Shown here: in pieces, positions 22,391 to 34,000 of the stretch
Layout: every line of letters starts with the position of its first letter
How positions within the stretch are numbered: the stretch's first letter is position 1
Notes under the pieces: generated by a model
Seen by the model: the letters and a program-made list of their open reading frames with translations, nothing else
What the model was told of the DNA's origin: nothing
Databases searched by the model: none
Source: Flammula alnicola
Taxonomy: Eukaryota > Basidiomycota > Agaricomycetes > Agaricales > Strophariaceae
Length of the DNA stretch: 64,000 nt
Reading direction: 5' to 3'
NCBI GenBank assembly: GCA_015499995.1
Contig: JADNRV010000104.1
Location: forward strand, 124,001-188,000
Program-made: the position numbers and the translations under genes

Positions 22391-24405
22391 TCACATCATC
22401 ATCATCATCATCGCATTCCCGTTCCCGCCTCCCACGCCCACGCCCATCGGTGCGCCCATGCCGCCTCCCACGCCCATTCCACCCATGCCTCCACCCATAC
22501 CACCCATACCCATGCCCGCACCCATACCGCCCATCCCCATCATGTTCATCCCATTTATCCCATTCATACTCATCCCCTGCATATGCCCGTGCTGACCAAA
22601 GCGCGGCACGCTATACTCGCCGCCCGCCCCATGGTGCAGCTCATACATCGGGGACCTCCCACCACTGCCCCCACTGCCCCCACTACCCCCACTGCCCGCA
22701 CTCCCAACGCTCCCGCTCCCGCTCCCACTCCGCTGCCTCTGCACCTGCTGCATCTTCTCAAACACCCCCGCGCCGCCATTCACGTTCACACCCACAGGCG
22801 ACACAGCCGTATTAGGCGGCACACCGACGGAAGACGCCGGCGACGCCGCACCCGCAGGCGACCCCCCCCCAGCGCTGGTGGTATTGAGCGTCAGGCCCCC
22901 TTGCGGGTGGCCGTTCGCCGACACAGGGCTGGGCGACGACCCAACGGGCGAGCCCGCGGCGCTGCCCGCCGTCGATGGGCGGCCGTGTGCTGTTGCTGGG
23001 GGTGTGAACAGGTGGTGCTGGCTGCTCTGCTGCTGGGTGTGGTGCTGGTTGTGCTGGGTGTGGTGCTGGGTGTGCTGGTTGTGCTGCTGGTGGGCATGGT
23101 GCGGTGCGCCAGCGCCCCACTTGTCGTTATTATTATTAGCAGCGTACGCTTGGCCCTGTGCTTGACCTTGGGAGAACCCCGCCGGTCCATTTCCCTACCA
23201 AAAAAAAAAACCAAAAAAACCATCAGTCCACACTCTCTCTATCTGGCTCTAGACGCATACCTGATACCCCTGCATATACCCAGATCCATGCCCATACTCG
23301 TAGCTCCCAGTGCCCGGGCGAGTCGAAGGCGGGGGCAAGTTGTGCGCAAAGGGGTTGTTACCGGCAGCGGCAGCGGCGTTCTTGAGAAGGAGAGCAGCGA
23401 TGCGGGGGTCGTCGAGGTCGTCCATATGGTGCGGCTGTCCATTAGACGCAGCCCCGCCCATCAACCCCATCTGCGCATGGTGCGCGTGGTGGCCGCCCAT
23501 CTGCTGGTGCTGGTGCTGCTGTTGCTGCACATGCACATGCATCTGCTGCTGGTGCTGCTGGTGCTGCTGCTGGTGCACATGCACCTGCATCTGCTGCTGC
23601 ACATACCCCAACTGCACCCCACCCCCCATCTCCTCCTCCACATCCTCCATATACCCCCGCCCCCACCCCCACCAACACCATACCCCCCAATGCCCCCCTC
23701 CTCCCCGTCCTCCCCGTCCTCGAACTCGCCGTCCTCCCCCGCCACCGCCAGCACGACCTCCAGCTCCCCGCTAAGGACCATCCCAAAGCCCTCGCCCCTT
23801 GCCGGCTCCTCGACGCGCGGGATGCCTGCCCTGTCGCGCCACTCGTTGATCTCCCGCCGGAGGGCGTCCGCCTCGTTCTTGATGAGCCGCAGTTCGCGCG
23901 CGGCGAGGAGGCGGTGCCGGCGCGAGGCGTGGATGTGCGCGATGGACGAGTTGACGATGCTGGATTTGGAGGGACGTCGGATCTGGGAGAGGTTCGGGAG
24001 GAGGGCTGCGAGGTCCTGTGTGTAGGGAAATGGTGAGCCAAAGTAAATAACGTGAGAGGAGAGACGTACGAGGAAGCGTCCGTTGAGGGTCTCCCTGCGC
24101 TGCCTTTCGACCGCGTTGTGCGTGGCGCGACGCTCGGCGGTATTGGCACGTCGGCTGGGCTTGCGCTTCATCTGGGCCGCCGATGCGGGTGTGCTGTTGG
24201 GTGCGGCTGGTGTTGCACCGGGGGATGCGTTGCGAGAGGCGGTGGCAGCTGTGGCATGGGTGTCAGCGCCACTGCTGGTAGAGTTGTTGTTGTTGCTTGC
24301 GTTGTTGTTATTTCCGTTATTATTGGTCGAATTTGCGTTGTTGGTAGAAGCAGGAGACGCGGGATGCGCATCCGAGGCGGGCGAGAGTGGGAGTGTCATT
24401 GCCAT
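22391..24405 (-). CDS. bHLH transcription factor, copy A (one-base deficit in a G run)
   Basis: Three exons (24405-24070, 24015-23261, 23194-22391) with clean GT-AG introns. The basic region HNAVERQRR has His96, Glu100 and Arg104, the H-E-R set of E-box (CACGTG-type) binding bHLH proteins; the helix-loop-helix continues into exon 2 with DLAALLPNLSQIRRPSKSSI. After it come a leucine-rich helix, an acidic stretch, Gln/His repeats, and a Gly/Met-rich tail ending in six Met codons (the ATG microsatellite at 22391-22411). The exon sum is 1895 nt, one short of 632 codons. The frame slips in the G-rich run at about 23655-23690, between a Gly run and EDVEEEMGGGVQLGY, a text that the B copy carries in frame (DVEEKVGRGVQLGY). 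One more G would give 631 residues. Either a real frameshift or an assembly error. Confidence 0.85.
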
Positions 24406-26702
24406 TTGTTAGAAGTATATCGGAAATTCAGGTGTCGAGAAAAAGAAAAAGCGGTATAGATGAACGAGTGGTTGTGGGTCGGTTTGTGTATTGGTGTGCG
24501 GTGAATGTTATGTGGTACGTGGAGAGGGGTCGTTGAGTGTAAATGTGGTGACGATGCTAGTAGCAGAAGGTTGAATTTTAGACTGGCGAGGTACGCGATT
24601 GCTCAGCGGAGGCCTCTTCAATCAAGTCGTATAGTCGGATAAGAAAAGAGATGCCGGTGGTGGATTGGCTCGGGGGTTAGTGGTTCAAGGATATCGACGA
24701 GTGGGGTGTGAGGTGGAGGTAGGGGGGTCGATGGGAGTGTGGTTCCGCGAGCAGGGCTCAAGCGTATTGCTGGTTAGACGGGTCCTTTGACAACGGGGGG
24801 GAAGGGCGGGTAGTTAGAGGCCGGCAAGGGTCGCGAGATCTGTGCAAGGGGGTGGTCAGTGCGCTCAGAGGCGGGCATGAGATAAGGAAGACGGACTCCA
24901 AGCGGTATCCTTGTTGACGGCAGGGGTTAGCGGCACAGGGGAAGAGGACGGGGGAAGGGGGTTAACGATTATCAAAGGACCAGTAGCATGTGAGAGGGGG
25001 GGAGCGGGAAAGCCCACAGGCGATGAGGGGGAATTGAACACTAAGGGAGGGAAAGGAAGGGCAAATTGAACATCAAATACTCGACCGCTCTTTCAATCAT
25101 TTTTCTGCCCTTTTTAGTTATTTATTTATTTATTTTCACTCCTTCCCCTTATCGCATCAGCTGTCAGGCACACACTCCGACATCTCCATATGGCTGCTCA
25201 GATGGCGCTTTACCCCGCTGGGCCGTTTCTTCTTTTTCTTCCCAAGTAACATCCCCCCATCTCGTCCTCTCCCCATCCAGCACGGGTATCGCCGTAGATA
25301 CCAACGTAGATTTTCACTCCCTCCCTCCCTCTTCGATATTACGCCTCCCCCTCGGTAACCTCGATCGGCCTCGGTTTCTTCTCGTCTCTGTGTTTCGTCT
25401 GTGCACAACAGGCAGTCTTCATCTCATTGACAACCTCTTCGGGCCCGACTTGTTCCTCGATCGACGTCCCCACCGACGCTGACATCCCTCCCCTTCCTAC
25501 GTCGTCACTCCTTCGTTTGTCGTCTTCCTGCCATTCCACCTAAACTATGTCCGCCTCTGTTCTCATATGCCATTCACCGCATCACCACCAGGGTCTACTC
25601 TGCACGTAAGCAAGTATCACCGAGCCCTGTCACGAAAAAAAAAAACAACACACTACCAGCCAAACATCAATAATAGCGTCGGGATCCTCGGGATCTTTAC
25701 CCAATATAGCCCGCACGTCCCAGGCCGCTGGCCGGTCGTGATATCATTTCCATCGTCTGATTGGGCTCCCGTTGCGCAATGCGCATCAATTGAGTCCTGC
25801 CATCAACTCGGAGTATATGAGGGTATGCCTCGAGGCGCTGCAGGATCGCCCCCCATGGCCCGTTGAGGCTTGTTCAATCGCCCCAAGTCGAGCGAAAAAC
25901 GCAGATCATCCTATGCTTTTTTCTTTTCGCGTCTTTCTGAGCTCTCTCTATGTCCCCTCTGTGTTCACACTGTTCACACATGCAGGCTCATGCGCATGCA
26001 TGCATGCATGCTCGACCGTGATTGGGTTGCGCGAGTTTATCGTCTCTTATCGGTCTTCAAATGCACCCTCCTGCGCTGGCTACCCCGCCCCGTCGGCGCC
26101 CGTCCCGCCCAACTGAGTAGGTCTACACAATCGATATCTCTGCCTTGAGTATACGACCGTGCATATTCCCTCGTATATACTATAGGCACACCCATCGGAG
26201 TTTAACACTCAGCCTCCGTACATCCCCGTACATCCATCATCTCTGGACGAGGCCTAGGAATGCCGCGACTCGAAAGCTCTCCGACTTGAGTAAATAAATA
26301 AATAAAAGTGCAAATGGAATATTACCGTGGAGTGAATCAGGATTCATAGGGAACGGAATAGCACCCGGTTCGCCGTCCCTTTTCTATTCTATTCTATTCT
26401 TTCGTCATTATAAAAAGGTATAATAAGTAGCCTCGAGGACGGTCACGATATCGATGATGTCAATGAAAGGTGAAGCTGAACTTGAATTGACACGTTTGTC
26501 GCAAGCTTCTCCCGATTCGAGCTCGAGAGCCAAGCCAAGCTTTACATTGTATAATAAGTAATCGCAAGTGCCACGTCTACTATTTACTGTACGGGTACAG
26601 TTACTACTAGTAGTAGTAGTGGTACAGTTACAATATTCGCTGTATACGGTACACGACACTGCAGCCGCAGCACAACGCCAAAGAACGACACCCAACATCG
26701 AT
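24406..26702. other. 5' flank of bHLH copy A and gene-free DNA
   Basis: The first 700 bp upstream of the bHLH ATG are G/A-rich on the plus strand and probably hold its promoter and leader. A 138-codon frame at 25066-25482 has no recognisable features. Microsatellites occur at 26285-26305 (TAAA) and 26381-26402 (TTCTA). No gene is supported. Confidence 0.4.
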
Positions 26703-28440
26703 GGCCCATCGATATCCAAAATAAATCTGTAGACCACCAACACCACTACTACTGCTACTAATATTGCTGATCGTAACTCTCTCTCTCCAGAGCAGCCGTC
26801 CTTGTTTACATAAATGGACGTCCTTTGAAGTTTGTCCAAGCTGCCTCAGTAAACAAGAGTCCAACATCAGGAAGTTACTCCCGACTCTCGAGGCTCCGAA
26901 TCGACATCGTTTTACGCTCTCCCGCTCTCCCGCTCTCCCCATCGGCATATATAATTAATTATAAACCTCCACCCAACTGTGTATATGGGTCGGAACGCGT
27001 TAGCCCGCGCCGGAAAATTATAAGATTATACAGCGACGCAGGCGGGCACCGTCCGCCGCCACGCGCCTCCTTCATACTCGGACGTTGCCAAGAAAGGGTG
27101 CCATGTTTCGACTACATATGCTTCGTAAAACTTTCAACAGGACTATATGTAGCTATACCTAGGCTAACTGACACATCTAGACATCTTCTTGGTTGGGAAA
27201 TTAATTACAGTGTGCCGTTAGTAACATGCATAGAAGTAGTATACTTCAAGGTCATTGTCTCCAGTAATTCAGCTGCATAATATACTTACAAATTTCATCG
27301 ATATCGAAAATAAATCTGGAGACCACTACCACTACTGCTACTATAGCTATAGCTAATACTGCTGCTCGTCGACTCGAGAGTGGCATCCTAAAAGTCTATC
27401 AGGAAGTTACCCTCGACTCTCGAGGCTCCGAATCGACGTCGTTCCACGCTCTCCCGGGCCCTCTCTCCCGTTGGTACAATGTAATTATAAACAACCCAAC
27501 TATGTACATACATAGGTTGGAAAGCCTTAGCCCGTGCCGGAAGACGACGTCTCTAATTATAAGATTATACAGCGACGCGAGCACCGTCCGCCATGCGCCT
27601 CCTTCATACTCGGACATTGCCAAGAAAGAGGCCATGTTTCGACTAAGTACTTATGTTGAATGACCTCGACATCTTCTTGGTTGGCTACGCACGTTGCGAT
27701 CGCAATGGCCAAGTAGATAAATCATAAGTAGACTAAATGGTATAACCGTATCACTTGTAGAGTACAGTGTGCCGTAACATGCATAGAAGTAGTTCAAGTT
27801 CATTTTTTCTAGTATGTAATATGCTTATAAATTTCATGTGTCCAGGAGCCCATTAGCGTCCAGGCTTGTCGCGTCGCGTCGCATTGCAAAATATTTGTGG
27901 CGCCTCAACTGGAATGCCTCGCGTCGCGTTGGAGATTGGCGCGCGGCTGCAACATGCCATCGATATCGAAAATAAACCTGTACTACTATTACTACTACTA
28001 CTACTACTACTACTATTATAGCTAATACTGCTGCCCGTCGACTCGAGAGTTCGCGTCCTAGACTCTCTCTCCAGAGCAGCCGTTCTTGAATCTTGAAATC
28101 GACGTCCTTTGTCCAAGCTCCCTTAGTAAACAAGAGTCCATCAGGAAGTTAAAGTATACAACGACGCGCACCGTCTCGCCGCGTGCCTCCTTCATATTCG
28201 GACGTTGCCAAGAAAGGGGCCATGTTTCGATTAAGTACTTATGTTGAAATTTCCAACATGATAACCGACCTTGACATCTTCTTGGTTGGCTACGCACGTC
28301 GCAATGGCAAGCCAAGTAGATAGAATAAATGGTATAACCGTGTCATTTGTAAATTAATTACATTGTGCCATAGTAACATGCATAGACGTAGTATACTTCA
28401 AGTTCAAGTTCATTTTCTCTAGTATGTAATTTTCATGCGT
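26703..28440. repeat. Three-copy tandem array of about 0.5-0.65 kb non-coding units
   Basis: Units begin at about 26703, 27296 and 27957 with ATCGATATCRAAAATAAAYC, followed by an ACT/CTA microsatellite. Shared landmarks in order are CAGGAAGTTA, ATTATACAGCGACGC (units 1 and 2), CTCCTTCATAYTCGGAC, TTGCCAAGAAAG, ACATCTTCTTGGTTGG and AACATGCATAGAMGTAGT. Units 2 and 3 are followed by a GTCGCGTCGCATTGC-type motif (27870 and 28458). Each unit has its own indels. No shared open frame is evident. Confidence 0.85.
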
Positions 28441-29996
28441 CCAGTGCCAGTGTCCAGGCTTATCGCATCGCGTCGCATTGCGCTCAACCGGAATGCGTCG
28501 TGTCGCGTTGCGTTGGAGATTGGCGTGCGGCTGCAGTCGCACTGCCCAATGGTCTTACATATACATATACTTATATCATCGATATATCGTCCTCGACCCG
28601 GCATCAGTACATCCATACAAGTTTATCCTACTTATAGCATAAACTCTGAAGATCTGAAACTTCATCGAGTCCCTCCCTCGCGAGACTCAGAAACCCGCCG
28701 CCTCTCGCGGCTCCAAGCAGTGCGAAATTAATTCTCGACGTCGGGGGTTTTTCCGTAATTTCTCCGAAACAATAGTCGAAGTCCAATCCATGACCAAGAA
28801 ACGCCAACGAGCCGCTCCAAGCGTCAGCCTTCTGTCACCGTAAAACTTTCACCCCGCAGCACTTAGTACCACGCCAAGCTATCAGCAGTGGCAGTTCCTC
28901 CGAGCCGACGTGCAAGAAGTATCTAGCAAACCTCTCACTCAAGCTCAAGATTAAGAAAAATGTCGACAACTTACTCGAGCTCCGGAAAAAACGTCAAATT
29001 CAACTCCCACCTCGAGCTCCACCTCATCTCATCTCACCTCATCTCACGCACTTCAAAAATCCTAACCGCTCCCCGCAGTACTTCCATGAACAAATCCACC
29101 TTGTCGGCATCCCGAGTCCCGAGTCCCGACATTTCATTCCCACTGCCCACTGCCCACTGCCCACTGCCCACTTCATTCATCTGCCGCAGCCCACCCAGCT
29201 TCATAAACGATAACCCGATCGGCTCCCAGCAGCTCCCAGCGCTGACTACACAAACGGCGATGGCGAATGGCGAATGGCGAATGGCGATGCAAATCGAAGA
29301 AAAGTTGTCGAAAACTTTAAAAATTAAGGATGGAAACGGAAAATGGCCATGACGACATCCCCGTCCCCGTGACCAGTCACACGCTTGCCGAGGCCCGCCG
29401 GCGGGCCGGGGTATACTAATTTGATGACGCGTGCGATGGAAGTCGGCCGCGCTGAACTGAACATCGTCTAGCTAAAACGTCCAGCTGAACTGGGCGGGGC
29501 AATCGATACTTATCATTGCGTTTGACTTCCAGGAAGGCGCCAGAGACTCGGATGAAAGCTTTACTCTGCCCGCCCACTTTTTCGGGGATCTATGTTTTCT
29601 GTGGCTACTACACATCAGGAGGAAACATCTTTTGTCAGTAGTGCACAGTAGTCTACATAGCTAAGATTGTCTCGTACACAAGTACCCCCTTTAGGTACTC
29701 CACAGTAGCTCCCAGCACTGTCCCGTAGTCCCTTGTAGCTGCCTTACCTTTCCCATAGCAGTCTGTAGCCTGCACTGGTTGGTTGATAGTGTCAGTTGTA
29801 AGCAGTAGCTGGATCCTACCAGTGCTACCAAGCGTCTGTAGACCAGTGGTAGTTGTATTAATAATTCAAATATATGGTAAATATGCGGCCATGTAGAGCA
29901 TTCAACATTAACATTATGCAAAATGAGTAAATAAACTACTATGACGTCTGATATCTGGCTATCTGTCTCTCTTGTCCTCCCACCTTCTTTCCTTCT
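28441..29996. other. Gene-free stretch with microsatellites and a 16-bp palindrome
   Basis: It contains the GTCGCGTTGCG motif after the third array unit, (CCCACTG)n at 29150-29171, (ATGGCGA)n at 29256-29289, a perfect palindrome GGCCCGCCGGCGGGCC at 29392-29407, and CAGTAGCTCC/TGTAGC-type short repeats around 29640-29850. No gene is recognised. Confidence 0.5.
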
Positions 29997-31020
29997 TTTC
30001 CATCTCTGCAAATTCCAGCATCTTTTCCGATTGTGCTCAGGCCCCGCAAACATATTGCTGTCCTCGATGAAGAGTATGAGACAGCTCTGAAAGCCAAAGA
30101 GCGCCAGATATATGCGTTTCTCAACGAGGATGCCAAGACACGCCAAGACACGCAACTAGCCATGCTTACCTCCCGATGCGACGAAGCGAGGCAGTCCTAC
30201 AGGCTACAAGCAATCGCAGGAACTCCTGCTCAAAGCCACATCACGGCCCGTCATACCGCAACAGACAGCACCAGAGGACAAAGAAAAGTATGCCAAGATC
30301 GTCAAGTTCATCAGTGAGCTCAACACGATGGGAGGGGGCAGACCTTCCCCAGCATGATGGAAATGGAAGAGCTGGAGGCGAGAAAGGCTGCCACGGCACG
30401 GCAGCCACAGCCCGCGGGCGCTGCGGGTATCGGTGTTGGTGGACCGGGATGGAGGTGGAGGCAAGACGGCTGCGTCGTGGTGGAAGTTATCAGGAAGAAC
30501 TCCCTCGCGGCTGTGTACAGCCCATCGGCAATCCCTATTGGACAGCCCTCGGCGGGTGGGCAGAGCAGGATGCCTGCGCTGCATGAGCAAAGCCCGCAGA
30601 GATCAGATGGGAACTACACATCTCAGTCCAACACAGGCTCGCCGCAACGCATTGCGAGCCCTGCGCGATGCACGGAATCGCCTAGACGCATGGCAGGTGG
30701 GCAGGCGCCGAGTCTGCAGAGGAGGCCCAGTGAGGAGATGTTGGGCGATATTAGGACGTACAAGCTGTCTCCGGCGCTTTTTCTGCTTGGCAACTCTTCA
30801 GACAAGGAGGAGGAAGGTGGTGCCAGTGTTGCTGATTCGTCAATGGATGTTGACCAGCCAATTGGGAGCACCACGAGCAGCAAAATACCACTTCCCGCCC
30901 GGAAAGGGTGGCAAGTGTCCAAGTCGCTTGATGGACCGACCACGGGGCAAGCACAGGAGCTGACAAGAGAGCTTCGAGAGGGTGTTACAGGTGTGTTTCC
31001 TTCTGCGGTGTACCCCAACT
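29997..31020 (+). pseudogene. Coiled-coil gene, copy 2 (partial duplicate of 10.6-12 kb)
   Basis: The plus strand aligns with the minus strand of 11975-11010: GATTGTGCTCAGGCC, GTCCTCGATGAAGA, TGCGACGAAGCGAGGCAG, GATATTAGGACGTACAAG, ATGGATGTTGACCAGCCA (MDVDQPIGSTTS), and the donor GTGTGTTTCCTTCTGC are shared. The first coiled coil is broken by frame changes and stops near 30090-30160. A block of about 400 bp (about 30340-30740, reading MEMEELEARKAATARQPQPA) is present only here. The second coiled coil, about 340 bp in copy 1, is deleted here at an ACAGGAGC/ACAAGAGAGC junction near 30957. Because the intron donor is retained this is a DNA-level duplicate, not a retrocopy. Confidence 0.75.
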
Positions 31021-34000
31021 TCTGATCATGGTTGACTTGTGGTGGCAGTGGTGCATGGTGGGGAGAGACAAGTTTGAACGTTGGTTGAAGTTCAAGTTCA
31101 ACGTTCAACCTCGATCAACAAAGTCACGTGTGTCGGAGTTTGAACGGACTTGTGCGACATTTGATGTGCCCACTGTCCCGCAATGTTGATACCAGACTTC
31201 TTCAAGTTCTTGCCTCGCCTCTGTGTATCACCCATGAGCTCTCACTGAAAGGTATATAAAGGCCTTACAATGTAATAAAATAGGATTCTAATAGAATGTG
31301 AGGTGACTGGAATATTTCTGGCTCTAAGACTAAATGTGCCACCATATCGGAACAGTTTTCCTGATCATTTATATGTAATGCTCCTAATACTACCAGCAAA
31401 CTATCACCAACTCTGGAGACTACTGACTGACGTGCTGTGGTTACCCATGTCTATGGATGGGACCCTACAGCTACCTTGGTGTATAGACACCGCATATTTC
31501 CTATGTAGGTCTATGTGGGCTACTGGGCATGACATAGGTGAGGCGCTACCTATCAAGTCTGCATAGTTAGAGGCTGATCTATTGAACATTTTATTGTTTC
31601 CTGATGCACAACGAGTGGGAAACGGAGAATCTGCTGGGTCAGGAGCTTCTCGGTGCGAGGCCGTATGACTTGAAAGACATCCATCCTTCCAATGGCCACC
31701 CTGCGCCACGAACTGGGGATGGTTATATTTAAACGTTGGTGCGTTAACGCCAATTGGAGTCGGGGATTCTTGCAGTCGCTGGCGCGCTAGCTCTGATGCT
31801 GCAGTCTGATTTTCTGATCTTGGACCTCTCAGGAGACAACAGCCGTCGTTTTTCTTTCCCATTGATCGAAAGTGTCAGATAACCTTTCATTGTGCGCCCG
31901 CCCATCCCGGCCCTTACCCTGAGCTTTGGTCTTTGTAAGTAAGTATGAAGTGATTCCATTTTTCATTTGCCAGCTGAACTGATCTATGTATATCCTTGAA
32001 GGCTTGAAGCTTGAGCTTGATCGATGATCTTTCTCGATGATTCTGCCAATTCTCGCTTCAACCCCACAATACATACGCGCGTCGACGACCCTCGCCTTCC
32101 CAGAGTGGCCTCAGGCCCAGTTCCCAGACATCCCCCTCCATAGATGAATTCGGCCTCTCCCTCTCCAGATTAAAATGTGCACGCAGAGCCAATGAGCCGA
32201 TGACCAGCGGTATCTCAGGCAGTCTGATTGGCTTTGTTCGTCTTTTCCGCTTCGAGCGTGGACAATCCCGACATTGGGGCCAGCATTAACCGGCGGCGTC
32301 CAATGCCCGAGTCCCGAGTCCCCCTCTTCCTACTGACGCATTGACCAAGATATGGCATTGACGTACCCCTGTGTACTCGTACGTTATCATTGGCGCCGAT
32401 CTCAACCAAGTCCCTTTCCTCGTTTTTCGGGATATGGGCGCGATGCTCTTGGTATCTCCCTCGTTTACCGCCTATGCAAAGTGTCCCTTTGTAAATCTAT
32501 TGGCATGGCCGATCCCTAAACCCGAACCGTGCCTGCAAAGCTTGGGCTCTTTTCGAAATACACGTTGAGTTCTCAGGACTTCATTTTGTTCGCCTCTGCG
32601 ACGATCATCATCTTTCTTGCTCTTAGATATCCTCTCGCTTCTGAATGCTGATCACTTGCTCTTCATTACGATCAGCTGAGCATAACGTCTGCTTTTTATG
32701 TTTCTTTCCTTCGTTTAAGCTTTGACTTGGGGGAGCAATTTTGCCTACACGCCACATTATTGACCCCTCAATTCTGCTGTTTAGTCCCCTAAATGTTATC
32801 CGTCAATCACCGCTCCCACTCAGTCGTATAAGCTTACCACTGCAATTGAATGGGCACGGGATACTATATACAATGTACATAACCTCAAGATGTAAGTATT
32901 CCAGCAACTCATCATCATTTATCTGCTTCATCATGTCATAACTGCAATCGTTAGATGACGTCCGCGAACCTTTCTTCTTGTTCCAAACGTGTCAATGGCA
33001 TCAGCACTGGCTGTGTTAGCCGTGGTAGCGATGTTTGGAAATGTCTTTCGTTGAGACGATACCGCATCTGCCTGACACAGAAGCTATTTAAGCCAGCGTA
33101 GTTAACCCGCGCATCAAAACTCCGAATCGAAGCCCAAGCTCGAGTTCCAACCATGGCTTGGGAACTAGGGAACGCGAAAGCAAATCAATCATCAGTCGAA
33201 CCTCTGACATCCAGTTGCAATTGTCAGCCTGCAAATAACGCCGCATAACAGGCAGCCTAAAAATATCCCCACTTTAACGAGCTTCTACTCAGCACCAGCA
33301 TGAGAGTGCCATTTTCAGTGGGTCAACATACTGTCAACATCTCGCCAGTCGCCATCTAGCATTTACCATCTTCTACAGGCGTGTAATTCACGATCTCTTA
33401 CGTTTTTTTTGTTTGATCTCGCGTAGATAAATCGTCGCTTGAACGTGATAATTAAATGACATGTGTCCCTGCCGTAGGCAACAAATCACGGGACGATGAC
33501 GACTCCAAAATTTTACACTGCTGTAGCTATTTTCCAGTATGTACCTCGTTCTTAGTAAGTGCTCACCACTGCTGTGTTTGTCCTCCCCGAGAACTGTACC
33601 CGCGTCCGCCACGTTCTGTAGTTAACAACGCATCACAACATAGATACAATTTGGTAGGACGCCTTTCATGGTCAGATCAGCCTTCCTTTTCCAGCAACTG
33701 CCTGTTCTTCCCTCTCCGGACCCGATCATGTTTTGCGACGATTCCCATGTCTTGTCGGCACCTTTGGAATCTCACCTCAGCCGTCTGAACAGTGTCCGAG
33801 TAGGTTAACAACGAACTATCCAGCATACGTCTCCTGGGCATGAACCCCCGAATCTCACATCTTCTGCGTATCTAATGTCATGTATCTAAATAATTACCAT
33901 TTCCAAACTGAAATATTCATCAGCCAAGTAGCTATATCGACGGCGGGGTAATGCAAAGTTCATTCAGCACATTGCATTCACATAAGCACCCACCCCACTC

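Noticed and set aside
22583..24025. 480-codon plus-strand frame across bHLH copy A
   Set aside because: It is the complement of Gln/His/Gly-rich coding sequence and even crosses its introns; no protein features.
25066..25482. 138-codon frame with a hydrophobic start
   Set aside because: The first 20 residues look like a membrane segment, but the rest is unremarkable, there is no exon chain and the region is low-complexity; not enough to call a gene.
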